DNA of 64,000 nt from Ralstonia condita (GTDB taxonomy: Bacteria > Pseudomonadota > Gammaproteobacteria > Burkholderiales > Burkholderiaceae). The stretch's first letter is position 1. Every line of letters starts with the position of its first letter. The notes under the pieces were generated by a model. It was not told where the DNA came from, did not search any database, and saw nothing but the letters and a program-made list of their open reading frames with translations. The position numbers and the translations under genes were made by a program. Shown here one piece after another: positions 41,679-50,613 of the stretch. Location of the stretch: contig NZ_CATYWO010000001.1 of NCBI RefSeq assembly GCF_958405655.1, forward strand, positions 992,001 to 1,056,000, read 5' to 3'.

Positions 41679-42380
41679 ATGAACAAAATCTTCGCCAGCG
41701 CGGGCGAGGCGCTTGCCGGCGTCGTCAAGGACGGCCAGACCATCGCCGTGGGTGGCTTCGGCCTGTGCGGCATTCCGGAAGCGCTGATCGCCGCACTGCG
41801 TGATTCGGGCGTCAAGGGGCTGACCTGCATCTCCAACAACGCGGGCGTTGACGGCTTCGGCCTCGGCCTGCTGCTGGAAACGCGCCAGATCAAGAAGATG
41901 ATTTCGTCCTATGTGGGCGAAAACAAGGAGTTCGAGCGCCAGTACCTCGCCGGCGAACTCGAGCTGGAATTCACGCCGCAAGGCACGCTGGCAGAAAAGC
42001 TGCGCGCAGGCGGCGCCGGCATCCCGGCGTTCTTCACCAAGACGGGCGTCGGCACGATGGTGGCCGAGGGCAAGGAACTGCGCGAGTTCGACGGCGAGAT
42101 GTACGTCATGGAGCGTTCACTGGTGCCCGACGTGTCCCTGGTCAAGGCTCAGGTGGCCGACAAGTCGGGCAACCTGCGCTTCAACCTGACCGCGCGCAAC
42201 TTCAATCCGGCTGCGGCCACGGCTGGCAAGCTCTGCATCGTCGAGGTGGAAGAGATCGTGGAAGTGGGCGAGCTTGCCCCGGACGACATCCACCTGCCGG
42301 GCATCTACGTGAACCGCATCGTGCTCAATGCCTCGCCCGAGAAGCGCATTGAAAAGCGCACTGTCCGCGCAACGAATTAA
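41679..42380 (+). CDS. scoA: Succinyl-CoA:3-ketoacid CoA-transferase subunit A
   Basis: 233 residues, class I CoA-transferase alpha subunit. The family motifs IAVGGFGLCGIPEALI, CISNNAGVDGFGLGLLL and MISSYVGENKEFERQYLAGELELEFTPQGTLAEK are present. With subunit B it moves CoA from succinyl-CoA to acetoacetate, opening 3-hydroxybutyrate and PHB-derived acetoacetate to oxidation. AAGGAAGGAG precedes the ATG. The next gene starts ten bases after the stop, so it is an operon of three with scoB and bdhA. Confidence 0.96.
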   Translation: MNKIFASAGEALAGVVKDGQTIAVGGFGLCGIPEALIAALRDSGVKGLTCISNNAGVDGFGLGLLLETRQIKKMISSYVGENKEFERQYLAGELELEFTPQGTLAEKLRAGGAGIPAFFTKTGVGTMVAEGKELREFDGEMYVMERSLVPDVSLVKAQVADKSGNLRFNLTARNFNPAAATAGKLCIVEVEEIVEVGELAPDDIHLPGIYVNRIVLNASPEKRIEKRTVRATN

Positions 42381-42390
42381 GGAGACCGAC

Positions 42391-43026
42391 ATGCCCTGGA
42401 CACAAGATCAGATGGCAGCACGCGCTGCCCAGGAACTGCAGGACGGTTTCTACGTCAATCTCGGCATCGGCATCCCGACGCTGGTGGCCAACCACACCGG
42501 CGACAAGGAAGTCTGGCTGCAGAGCGAAAACGGCATGCTTGGCATCGGCCCGTTCCCCACGGAAGACGAAGTGGACGCGGATCTCATCAATGCCGGCAAG
42601 CAAACCGTGACCACCCTGCCGGGCAGCGCCATTTTCGGCAGCGACCAGAGCTTTGCCATGATTCGCGGCGGCAAGATCAATCTCTCCATTCTCGGCGCCA
42701 TGCAGGTCAGCGAGGCGGGCGATCTGGCCAACTGGATGATCCCCGGCAAGATGGTCAAGGGCATGGGCGGCGCGATGGACCTCGTCGCAGGCGTCAAGCG
42801 CGTGATCGTGCTGATGGAGCACACGGCCAAGAAGAAGGATGGCACCGAAGACCTGAAGATTTTGCCGAAATGCACGCTGCCCTTGACGGGCGTGGGCGTG
42901 GTCGATCGCATCATCACGGATCTCGGCGTGATCGACGTGACGGAACAAGGCCTGAAGCTGGTGGAAACCGCGCCGGGCGTATCGCGTGAAGAGATCCAAG
43001 CCAAGACTGGCGTCAAACTGCTGTAA
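42391..43026 (+). CDS. scoB: Succinyl-CoA:3-ketoacid CoA-transferase subunit B
   Basis: 211 residues, beta subunit. GFYVNLGIGIPTLVANH and the catalytic-glutamate motif SENGMLGIGPFP are present, followed by GGKINLSILGAMQVSE and VIVLMEHTAKKKDG. It forms a heterotetramer with ScoA in the cytoplasm. GGAG lies eight bases before the ATG. The stop is 13 bases before the dehydrogenase start. Confidence 0.96.
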   Translation: MPWTQDQMAARAAQELQDGFYVNLGIGIPTLVANHTGDKEVWLQSENGMLGIGPFPTEDEVDADLINAGKQTVTTLPGSAIFGSDQSFAMIRGGKINLSILGAMQVSEAGDLANWMIPGKMVKGMGGAMDLVAGVKRVIVLMEHTAKKKDGTEDLKILPKCTLPLTGVGVVDRIITDLGVIDVTEQGLKLVETAPGVSREEIQAKTGVKLL

Positions 43027-43039
43027 TCAGGAGACTGCA

Positions 43040-43819
43040 ATGCTGCAAGGAAAAACCGCCCTCGTGACAGGCTCGACCAGCGGGATCGGTCTGGGCATTG
43101 CCTGCGCGCTTGCCGCGCAAGGCGCCAATATCATCATGAACGGCTTTGGCGACGTGGAAGGGCCCAAGGCTGAAATCGCGGCGGCGGGCAAACAGGCCAT
43201 TCGCGTCGGGTATCACGGCGCCGACATGAGCAAGCCCGCCGAAATCGAGGCAATGTTCGCTTATGCCGATGCCGAGTTCGGCGGCGTGGACATCCTCGTG
43301 AACAACGCCGGTATTCAGTACGTGGCCAACGTGGAGGACTTCCCGGTGGAACGCTGGGACGCCATCATCGCCATCAACCTGACCTCGGCCTTCCACACCA
43401 CGCGTCTGGCTGTGCCGGGCATGAAGCGCAAGAACTGGGGGCGCATCATCAACATTGCTTCGGCGCATGGCCTGGTGGCGTCGGCGCAGAAGTCGGCGTA
43501 CGTGGCGGCCAAGCACGGCATCGTCGGCTTCACCAAGTCGGTAGCCCTGGAGACGGCGCAGACGGGCATCACTTCCAACGCGATCTGCCCCGGCTGGGTG
43601 CTGACGCCCCTCGTGCAGAAACAGATCGACGCGCGTGCAGAGAAGGAAGGGATTCCCGCGCTGCAAGCCAAGAAGGAACTGCTGATGGAGAAGCAGCCTT
43701 CGGGCGAGTTTGTCACCCCCGACCAGCTCGGCGCATTGGCGGTGTTCCTCTGCAGCGACGCGGCCGAGCAGGTACGCGGCGTGGCGTGGAACATGGACGG
43801 CGGCTGGGTCGCGCAATAA
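43040..43819 (+). CDS. bdhA: D-3-hydroxybutyrate dehydrogenase
   Basis: 259 residues, SDR fold: TGSTSGIGLGIA, NNAGIQYVA, and catalytic IINIASAHGLVASAQKSAYVAAKHG. The AGIQYVA and QPSGEFVTPDQLG motifs match 3-hydroxybutyrate dehydrogenases. It oxidises D-3-hydroxybutyrate to acetoacetate with NAD. Clustered after scoAB it completes the path from PHB monomer to acetoacetyl-CoA. CAGGAG lies six to seven bases upstream of the ATG. A terminator follows 20 bases after the stop. Confidence 0.95.
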   Translation: MLQGKTALVTGSTSGIGLGIACALAAQGANIIMNGFGDVEGPKAEIAAAGKQAIRVGYHGADMSKPAEIEAMFAYADAEFGGVDILVNNAGIQYVANVEDFPVERWDAIIAINLTSAFHTTRLAVPGMKRKNWGRIINIASAHGLVASAQKSAYVAAKHGIVGFTKSVALETAQTGITSNAICPGWVLTPLVQKQIDARAEKEGIPALQAKKELLMEKQPSGEFVTPDQLGALAVFLCSDAAEQVRGVAWNMDGGWVAQ

Positions 43820-43839
43820 GCGATTCATGCGGATGGAAG

Positions 43840-43866
43840 AGCCTCGCTGCGGCGAGGCTTTTTTGT
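43840..43866 (+). terminator. Intrinsic terminator of the scoA-scoB-bdhA operon
   Basis: The stem AGCCTCGC/GCGAGGCT with tetraloop TGCG is followed by a run of T interrupted once by G. It lies immediately after bdhA. Confidence 0.92.
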
Positions 43867-43966
43867 TTTTGCCTGACCGCACCTTCCTGCTGCGCTGCCG
43901 CATGGCTGCGGGGCCGCGTACAATCAGGCCTGGTTTCTCCCCGCCGTCCACGTGTAGGAGTCGTTC

Positions 43967-44836
43967 ATGCCCGTTTCGCCGCGCCTCGCTTTCGTGCAGT
44001 GCCTAAGCCCGTCCGGCCTGCACCGCATGGCCTATCACGAATGGGGTGATCAGCAGAATCCGCGTGTGCTGGTCTGCGTGCATGGACTGACGCGCACGGG
44101 TCGTGACTTCGACGTACTGGCGCGGGCGCTGTCCAATGACTATCGCGTCATCTGTCCCGACGTCGTCGGCCGCGGACGTTCCGACTGGCTCACTGATCCG
44201 AAAGGGTATGTGCTGCCGCAGTACGTCTCCGACATGGTGACGCTGCTGGCACGCCTGAACGCGGAGTCGGTCGACTGGTTCGGCACCTCGATGGGCGGGC
44301 TGATCGGCATGGGCCTGGCGGGGCTGCCGAACTCACCTGTTCGCAAACTATTGCTCAACGACGTGGGTCCGCGCGTGACGGAGTCCTCCTTGGCGCGCAT
44401 TGGTGCCTATCTGGGCTTGAACGTTCGTTTCAAAACCTTTGACGAAGGGCTGGCCTACCTGAAGACGATCAGCGCGTCGTTCGGGCCGCATACGCCGGAG
44501 CAGTGGCGCGAGCTGAATGCCGCGATCCTCAAACCGCAGGGCGGCGAGTGGGTGCCGCACTACGATCCTCGCCTGGCGGAGCCCTTCAAGAGCACTACGC
44601 CGGAACTGCTCGCTGCTGGCGAGGCCGCGCTTTGGGAACTGTTTGAGGCGATCCCCGGCGAGGTGCTCATTGTGCGTGGTGCGCAATCCGACCTGCTCAC
44701 GCGCGAAACCGTCGATGCCATGAAGCAGCGGGGTAAGCACGTCAATGCGGTGGAGATTGCAGACGTGGGCCATGCGCCGACCTTCGTCCAGCCCGACCAG
44801 GTCGCGATAGCCCGCACATTCTTCCTCGGTCAATGA
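43967..44836 (+). CDS. Alpha/beta-fold hydrolase
   Basis: 289 residues. VCVHGLTRTGRDFD, DVVGRGRSDWL, the nucleophile elbow GTSMGGL (Ser in G-T-S-M-G) and a C-terminal GHAPTF histidine are present. The substrate is unknown. The start has TAGGAG seven bases upstream. It precedes ridA and relA in the same direction with 30-base gaps and may be co-transcribed with them. Confidence 0.92.
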   Translation: MPVSPRLAFVQCLSPSGLHRMAYHEWGDQQNPRVLVCVHGLTRTGRDFDVLARALSNDYRVICPDVVGRGRSDWLTDPKGYVLPQYVSDMVTLLARLNAESVDWFGTSMGGLIGMGLAGLPNSPVRKLLLNDVGPRVTESSLARIGAYLGLNVRFKTFDEGLAYLKTISASFGPHTPEQWRELNAAILKPQGGEWVPHYDPRLAEPFKSTTPELLAAGEAALWELFEAIPGEVLIVRGAQSDLLTRETVDAMKQRGKHVNAVEIADVGHAPTFVQPDQVAIARTFFLGQ

Positions 44837-44866
44837 CCGTGTATCTGATCCAATTCGATTGACCTG

Positions 44867-45235
44867 ATGAACTCTGAACTGAAGCGTTTCAATGTCGAGC
44901 ATCGTTATTCCGATGCGGCCGTATTCAACGGCGTCGTCTACGTGGCCGGCCAGGTGCCCGAGACCACGCTGGACGCGGGCATTGCCGAGCAGACTGCCGA
45001 GGTGCTCGCCATCATCGATCGCGTGCTGGCCGCCAACGGCAGTGACAAGACGCGCATCCTGATGTGCCAGATCTTTCTCAAAGACATCAGCGAGATTGGC
45101 GAGATGAACAAGGTATGGGACCAGTGGGTCGCCGCAGATTCCAGGAATTCGCCGCCGCGGGCAACCGTCGAGGCGGCGCTGGCCAACCCGAAGTACCGCA
45201 TCGAAATCGTTGTGACGGCCGCTCAGAAGAACTGA
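44867..45235 (+). CDS. RidA/YjgF family protein
   Basis: 122 residues. VVYVAGQVPETT, ICQIFLKDI-like MCQIFLKDISEIGEMNKVWDQWV and SPPRATVEAALANP with the conserved Arg match the family that deaminates reactive enamines and imines from PLP enzymes. The Arg required for deaminase activity is kept. It forms trimers in the cytoplasm. It sits between a hydrolase and relA, 28 bases before the latter. Confidence 0.92.
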   Translation: MNSELKRFNVEHRYSDAAVFNGVVYVAGQVPETTLDAGIAEQTAEVLAIIDRVLAANGSDKTRILMCQIFLKDISEIGEMNKVWDQWVAADSRNSPPRATVEAALANPKYRIEIVVTAAQKN

Positions 45236-45263
45236 AGCCCGTCGCGTCATTGCAGGACGCATC

Positions 45264-47507
45264 ATGAACAACAAGACCGACCGGCCGGCTGAGGAGGCCG
45301 GAACGACGGCAGAGCACGGCGCGGGCAGCGTCCAGGTTGCGCGGGCCATCGACCATCTCGCGGCCAACGTGGGCGATCGCGTCACGCTGACCGGCGAGCC
45401 GCTCGAATCGCACGCGCGCGGCACGATCGCCATTCTCGAAGGGCTACGCGTCGACACGCCATCGCTGCAGGCGGCCGCGCTGTTCCTGCTGCCCACGCTG
45501 GCAATGGACAACGAAAAGGCGCTCGAACCGGCTTTCGGCGCCGAAGTGGTCAAGCTGGTCCACGACGTGCGGCAGTTGCTGCGCATCGGGGCGATCGCAG
45601 GCCTGGTCAGCCCCACGGACGCCAGCATCACCCGCAAGAACGAAGCCGAGGCTCGCCGTGCCCAGGTCGAGGCGTTGCGCAAGATGCTGCTCGCCTTTGC
45701 GCAGGACATTCGTGTCGTGCTGATCCGGCTGGCGTCGCGGCTGCAGTCGCTGCGCTGGTTGGCGCAAAGCAAGCGCCCGGCGCCGGAAGGCATGGCGCGC
45801 GAGACGCTCGATATCTACGCGCCGCTGGCCAACCGCCTGGGTATCTGGCAGCTCAAGTGGGAGCTCGAAGACCTCGGCTTCCGCTTCGAAGACCCCGACA
45901 CCTACAAGCGCATCGCGCGCCTGCTCGATGAGAAGCGCATCGAGCGCGAGAAGTTCATCGGCGAAGCCATCGCCAAGCTGCAACAGACGCTGCACGATGC
46001 AGGCATCCAGGCGGAGGTTTCTGGTCGGCCCAAGCACATCTACAGCATCTGGAAGAAGATGCGCGGCAAGGAACTCGACTTTGCTGACCTGTACGACGTG
46101 CGTGCGTTCCGTGTCATCGTCGACGACATCAAGGATTGCTACACCGTGCTCGGTTTTGTGCACCACATGTGGCAGCCGATCCCGAAGGAATTCGACGACT
46201 ACATCTCGCGCCCCAAGGCCAACGGCTACATGTCGCTGCACACGGTGGTGATCGGCGATGACGGCCGTGCGCTCGAAGTGCAGATTCGCACCCGCGAAAT
46301 GCACCACTTCGCCGAATACGGCGTGGCTGCGCACTGGCGCTACAAGGAGGCGGGAAGCAAGGGTTACGCCGGGCAGTTCTCCGCCAGTGAGCGCTACGAC
46401 GAGAAGATCGCCTGGCTTCGCCAGTTGCTCGCCTGGAAGGATGAGGCCGAGCACACCGTCGCGCACGAGGATTCTCCGTGGGAGCAACTGAAGCACACGG
46501 AGCTGGATGACCACATCTACGTGCTGACGCCGCAGGCGCGTGTCATTGCCCTGCCGCAAGGTGCGACGCCGGTCGACTTTGCCTACTACCTTCACAGCGA
46601 CCTCGGGCATCGTTGCCGCGGAGCCCGCGTCGACGGCGCGATGGTGCCGTTGAACACGCCGCTCAAGAACGGGCAGACCGTCGAAATCGTCGCCGTGAAG
46701 CAGGGCGGGCCTTCGCGCGACTGGCTGAATCCCGAGTTGCACTATCTGGCCAGCAGCCGGGCACGCACCAAGGTGCGCGCGTGGTTTAACGCGCAAGAGC
46801 TGGAAGAAACGCTTACGCAAGGCCGTGCGCTCATCGATAAAACCCTGCAGCGCGAGGGTAAGACGTCCGTCAACCTGGAAGAACTGGCCGCCAAGCTCGG
46901 GTACAAGACGCCCGATGACCTGTATGCGGTCGTTGCCAAGGACGAACTGAGCTTGCGACGGGTGGAGGCTGTGCTGCGCTCCGACGGGGCACCGCCGCCT
47001 GCGCCGGTCGACGACGAGGCCGCCATCACCAAGAAGAGCCGCGCAACGAGTGTCGCTCGCGGTGCCAAGAGCGGGGTGCTGGTGGTGGGGGTCGATTCGC
47101 TCCTCACGCAGATGTCGCGTTGCTGTAAGCCGGCACCGCCCGACCCGATTGTCGGGTTCGTCACGCGAGGGCGGGGGGTGTCGATCCACCGTCAGAATTG
47201 CTCGACGTTCCAGCAGCTGGCTGCGCGGGCGCCTGGCCGAGTGATCCAGACGGAGTGGGGTCAGCGCAGTGATTCGGTCTATCCCGTCGATATCCAGGTC
47301 GAAGCATTGGACCGCCAGGGGCTCCTGCGCGACATCTCGGAAATTCTCTCCCGCGAGAAGATCAATGTGACCGGTGTCCGGACATTGTCGAGCAAGGGCG
47401 TTGCCAAGATGCAGTTCACGGCCGAGGTGGCGCAGGCCACTCAATTGCAGCGCGCACTGACATTGATTGAGGAAGTCACGGGGGTATTGACAGCGCGGCG
47501 AAAGTGA
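45264..47507 (+). CDS. relA: (p)ppGpp synthetase RelA (synthetase-only type)
   Basis: 747 residues. The N-terminal hydrolase-like domain lacks the HD motif (FLLPTLAMDNEK takes its place), so hydrolase activity is probably lost. The synthetase domain has YDVRAFRVIVDD and EFDDYISRPKANGY at about 309-322; the EFDD signature is that of monofunctional RelA, not bifunctional SpoT. A TGS domain (VIALPQGATPVDFAYYLHSDLGHRC), a zinc-finger-like cysteine region (RCCKPAPPDPIVGF) and a C-terminal ACT domain follow. It makes the stringent-response alarmone on stalled ribosomes. A tRNA-Val gene begins 23 bases after it. Confidence 0.95.
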   Translation: MNNKTDRPAEEAGTTAEHGAGSVQVARAIDHLAANVGDRVTLTGEPLESHARGTIAILEGLRVDTPSLQAAALFLLPTLAMDNEKALEPAFGAEVVKLVHDVRQLLRIGAIAGLVSPTDASITRKNEAEARRAQVEALRKMLLAFAQDIRVVLIRLASRLQSLRWLAQSKRPAPEGMARETLDIYAPLANRLGIWQLKWELEDLGFRFEDPDTYKRIARLLDEKRIEREKFIGEAIAKLQQTLHDAGIQAEVSGRPKHIYSIWKKMRGKELDFADLYDVRAFRVIVDDIKDCYTVLGFVHHMWQPIPKEFDDYISRPKANGYMSLHTVVIGDDGRALEVQIRTREMHHFAEYGVAAHWRYKEAGSKGYAGQFSASERYDEKIAWLRQLLAWKDEAEHTVAHEDSPWEQLKHTELDDHIYVLTPQARVIALPQGATPVDFAYYLHSDLGHRCRGARVDGAMVPLNTPLKNGQTVEIVAVKQGGPSRDWLNPELHYLASSRARTKVRAWFNAQELEETLTQGRALIDKTLQREGKTSVNLEELAAKLGYKTPDDLYAVVAKDELSLRRVEAVLRSDGAPPPAPVDDEAAITKKSRATSVARGAKSGVLVVGVDSLLTQMSRCCKPAPPDPIVGFVTRGRGVSIHRQNCSTFQQLAARAPGRVIQTEWGQRSDSVYPVDIQVEALDRQGLLRDISEILSREKINVTGVRTLSSKGVAKMQFTAEVAQATQLQRALTLIEEVTGVLTARRK

Positions 47508-47529
47508 CGGTATAGTTTCGTCTTTCGGC

Positions 47530-47606
47530 AGGCTCGTAGCTCAGCTGGTTAGAGCACCACCTTGACATGGTGGGGGTCGTTGGTTCGAGTCCAATCGAGC
47601 CTACCA
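47530..47606 (+). tRNA. tRNA-Val(GAC)
   Basis: 77 bases with CCA. The acceptor AGGCTCG pairs with CGAGCCT. The D-arm GCTCAGCTGGTTAGAGC, anticodon GAC in a CTTGACATG loop region, and the T-loop TTCGAGT are present. It reads GTC and GTT valine codons. It starts 22 bases after relA and may be co-transcribed. Confidence 0.97.
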
Positions 47607-47973
47607 ACGCATTCAGCAGGACGCGTCGGGTAGGGTGTCCAAGCCGTCATCCCTCGGAGTTGTCCCGTACAACTGCATATCAGGCGAAATATGATTCAGG
47701 CACCGCGAACTACCACCGCTTCGGAGCGACAGTAGTCAAGGTGCGGTTTTCGCCTTGCGGTCTGCCCAGAGCGGGTAGTCAGCGCAAATGAAAACGCGGC
47801 CTTGGCCGCGTTTTTTTTCGTCCGCAATTTTGTCTTGTGCGTGGCGATCAGGCTGAAATCGCTTCGAAGCATCCGATTCGATAACCTGCCGCGCCTTTCC
47901 GGTGCGGCGCACGACAGAATGACACCTGCCGCGTGCACGAGAATCGCGCGACAGTGACTCCACAGGAGCAAGC
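47607..47973. other. Intergenic region between tRNA-Val and thrS
   Basis: 367 bases without a convincing gene; the open frames here are shadows. It contains the terminator at 47791-47818 and the promoter/leader of thrS after it. No tRNA-like T-box was recognised. Confidence 0.5.
47791..47818 (+). terminator. Intrinsic terminator upstream of thrS
   Basis: AAAACGCGGCC/GGCCGCGTTTT with a two-base TT loop, followed by more T. It closes the relA-tRNA-Val unit or another transcript before the thrS operon. Confidence 0.9.
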
Positions 47974-49881
47974 ATGATCGCAATCACGTTGCCGGACGGT
48001 TCCCGGCGCGAGTTTCCCGGCCCGGTGACGGTTGCCGAAGTGGCGCAGAGCATCGGTGCGGGTTTGGCCAAGGCCGCGCTTGCGGGCCGTGTGGATGGCC
48101 AGATGGTCGATACCAGCTACACCATCGATCGCGATGCCAAGCTCGCTATCGTGACGGACAAGGATGCCGATGGTCTCGATGTGATTCGCCATTCCACGGC
48201 GCATTTGCTGGCCTATGCGGTCAAGGCGCTTTACCCGGACGCGCAGGTCACGATCGGTCCTGTCATCGAGAACGGCTTCTATTACGATTTCGCCTACAAG
48301 CGGCCCTTCACGCCGGAAGACCTCGGTGCGATCGAAAAGAAAATGGCTGAGCTCGCCAAGAAAGACGAGAAGGTCACCCGCGAAGTCTGGAGCCGCGACG
48401 ATGCTGTCAAGCTGTTCGAGGGCATGGGCGAGAAGTACAAGGCTGAGATCATCGCTTCTATTCCGGCGGACCAGGAGATCGGCCTGTATCGCGAAGGCGA
48501 TTTCGTCGATCTGTGCCGCGGCCCGCACGTGCCGTCGACGGGCAAGCTCAAGGTCTTCAAGCTCATGAAGGTGGCTGGCGCCTACTGGCGCGGCGATCAC
48601 AACAACGAGATGCTCCAGCGCATCTACGGTACGGCCTGGGCAAAGAAGGAAGACCAGGAAGCCTACCTGCACATGTTGGAGGAGGCTGAAAAGCGCGACC
48701 ACCGCAAGCTTGGCCGCGAGCTCGATCTGTTCCATATCGACGAGTACTCGCCCGGCACGGTGTTCTGGCATCCGAAGGGCTGGACGCTCTGGCAGGAGAT
48801 CGAGCAGTACATGCGTCGCGTGTATCGCGAGAACGGCTACCAGGAAGTGAAGGGGCCGCAGATTCTCGACAAGTCGCTGTGGGAGAAGACCGGCCACTGG
48901 GACAAGTACCGCGAGAACATGTTCATCACGGAATCGGAGAAGCGCGAATACGCGCTCAAGCCGATGAACTGCCCGGGCCACATCCTGATCTACAAGCAGG
49001 GCATCAAGAGCTACCGCGACCTCCCGCTGCGCTTCGGCGAGTTTGGTGCCTGCCACCGCAATGAGCCTTCGGGCGGCCTGCACGGCATCATGCGGGTGCG
49101 CGGTTTCACGCAGGATGATGGCCACATCTTCTGCACCGAAGACATGATCCAGGCCGAAGTGACGGCGTTTACGACGCTGCTGCAGAAGGTCTACAAGGAC
49201 TTTGGCTTTACCGAGATTCTTTACAAACTGTCGACCCGTCCGGACAAGCGCATCGGCACCGAAGAGAGCTGGGACCGCGCCGAAGCCGCACTGGCCGAGG
49301 GCCTGCGCGCATCGGGGTGCGAGTTCGAGTACCTGCCGGGCGAGGGGGCGTTCTACGGTCCGAAGATCGAGTATGTGCTTAAAGATGCGCTTGGGCGCCA
49401 GTGGCAGTGCGGCACGATCCAGGTGGATCCGAACCTGCCGGAGCGTCTTGACGCCGAGTTCGTGGGCGAAGATGGCGCGCGCCATCGGCCGATCATGCTG
49501 CACCGCGCCATCGTCGGCAGCCTGGAGCGGTTCATCGGTATCTTGATTGAGCAATACGCCGGCGCGCTGCCGACATGGCTGTCGCCCGTCCAGGTTGCTG
49601 TTCTCAGCATCACCGATGCTCACGCCGAATACGCACAATCCGTTGCTCAATCCCTGCAAAAACAAGGATTTAGGGCGATTGTCGATTTGCGGAATGAGAA
49701 GATTGGGTATAAAATCCGGGAGCATTCCGTGCAGAAGATCCCCTATCAGATTGTGGTGGGCGATAAAGAGCGGGATGAAAATCAGGTGGCCGTGCGTGCC
49801 CGTGGCAACGTCGATCTAGGCTCCATGCCCGTATCGGCGTTTGTTGAGCGACTGCAGAACGATCTCGCCAACAAGTCATGA
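47974..49881 (+). CDS. thrS: Threonyl-tRNA synthetase
   Basis: 635 residues. The TGS domain (ITLPDGSRREFPGPVTVAEVAQSIGAGLAKAAL) is followed by an editing domain with HSTAHLLAYAVK and YYDFAYKRPF and a class II catalytic core: MNCPGH zinc cysteine region, FGACHRNEPSGGLHGIMRVRGFTQDDGHIF and LHRAIVGSLERF. The anticodon domain is C-terminal. It charges tRNA-Thr and edits serine. The start has AGGAGC upstream. First gene of the translation operon with infC. Confidence 0.98.
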   Translation: MIAITLPDGSRREFPGPVTVAEVAQSIGAGLAKAALAGRVDGQMVDTSYTIDRDAKLAIVTDKDADGLDVIRHSTAHLLAYAVKALYPDAQVTIGPVIENGFYYDFAYKRPFTPEDLGAIEKKMAELAKKDEKVTREVWSRDDAVKLFEGMGEKYKAEIIASIPADQEIGLYREGDFVDLCRGPHVPSTGKLKVFKLMKVAGAYWRGDHNNEMLQRIYGTAWAKKEDQEAYLHMLEEAEKRDHRKLGRELDLFHIDEYSPGTVFWHPKGWTLWQEIEQYMRRVYRENGYQEVKGPQILDKSLWEKTGHWDKYRENMFITESEKREYALKPMNCPGHILIYKQGIKSYRDLPLRFGEFGACHRNEPSGGLHGIMRVRGFTQDDGHIFCTEDMIQAEVTAFTTLLQKVYKDFGFTEILYKLSTRPDKRIGTEESWDRAEAALAEGLRASGCEFEYLPGEGAFYGPKIEYVLKDALGRQWQCGTIQVDPNLPERLDAEFVGEDGARHRPIMLHRAIVGSLERFIGILIEQYAGALPTWLSPVQVAVLSITDAHAEYAQSVAQSLQKQGFRAIVDLRNEKIGYKIREHSVQKIPYQIVVGDKERDENQVAVRARGNVDLGSMPVSAFVERLQNDLANKS

Positions 49882-49903
49882 GCTGGGCACGGCTTGTTTT
49901 TTT
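49871..49903 (+). other. Weak hairpin with T-run at the thrS-infC junction
   Basis: ACAAGTC pairs with GGCTTGT (one G-T pair) around a 13-base loop and is followed by seven T residues. It overlaps the thrS stop codon and lies just before the infC ribosome-binding site. It could attenuate the downstream genes or be chance. Confidence 0.3.
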
Positions 49904-49924
49904 GCTTCTTTGAGGACATTCAAC

Positions 49925-50446
49925 ATCGCTACCGACAAATCTCACCGCATCAACCGCGAGATCAGCGCACCGGAAGTCCGGCTGACCGGGGTTGAGGGGG
50001 AAGCGCTCGGCATCGTCAAGCTGTTCGACGCACTGCGTCTGGCAGAAGAGAACGACGTCGACCTGGTCGAGATCGCGCCGACTGCGCAGCCGCCCGTCTG
50101 CCGCCTGATGGACTATGGCAAGTTCAAATATCAGGAACAGAAGAAGGCCCACGACGCCAAGCTGAAGCAGAAGGTCATACAGGTGAAGGAAGTCAAGTTC
50201 CGCCCTGGCACCGACGACAACGACTACGGCGTCAAGCTGCGCAACGCGACGCGCTTCCTGGAGGATGGTGACAGGGTCAAGGTTACCCTGCGCTTCCGCG
50301 GCCGCGAAATGGCTCACCAGGAACTCGGCATGCGCGTGCTGGAGCGTATCAAGGCTGACCTGGAGGAATTCGGCCAGGTTGAGCAGATGCCGAAGATGGA
50401 AGGCCGCCAGGCAGTGATGATGTTGGCGCCCAAGAAGAAGAAGTAA
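49925..50446 (+). CDS. infC: Translation initiation factor IF-3, ATC start codon
   Basis: 173 residues. The N-terminal part ATDKSHRINREISAPEVRL and the linker/C-terminal block YGKFKYQEQKKAHDAKLKQKV and KVTLRFRGREMAHQELG identify IF-3, which prevents ribosome subunit joining and proofreads start codons. No ATG, GTG or TTG fits the conserved N-terminus: in frame, the codon before GCT-ACC-GAC is ATC at 49925, nine bases after GAGG. IF-3 rejects non-canonical starts, which allows self-repression, as for the AUU start of E. coli infC. An ATG start at 49841 would overlap thrS by 41 bases and add non-family residues. Confidence 0.93.
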   Translation: MATDKSHRINREISAPEVRLTGVEGEALGIVKLFDALRLAEENDVDLVEIAPTAQPPVCRLMDYGKFKYQEQKKAHDAKLKQKVIQVKEVKFRPGTDDNDYGVKLRNATRFLEDGDRVKVTLRFRGREMAHQELGMRVLERIKADLEEFGQVEQMPKMEGRQAVMMLAPKKKK

Positions 50447-50613
50447 TGCAGTGGTGGCCGGACGTTTCCGGCTGCGCTGAGCAGGTTCCAGACGGAAACG
50501 TCGGAAAACGCGGCAGGTGTCAAAGCCTGCAGCGATACAACAAGTGAGCCCGGGTCTTGCAAGTGTCGGCGCTAGCCGTCCACCTGGCTTCATGTCAAAA
50601 ACGGAGTTGTTCC

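Noticed and set aside
45444..47444. 666-codon minus-strand frame
   Set aside because: Antisense shadow of relA with no recognisable domains.
47607..47790. Small gene or RNA between tRNA-Val and thrS
   Set aside because: No start signal, no conserved fold recognised; only a terminator follows.
47848..49725. 625-codon minus-strand frame
   Set aside because: Antisense shadow of thrS.
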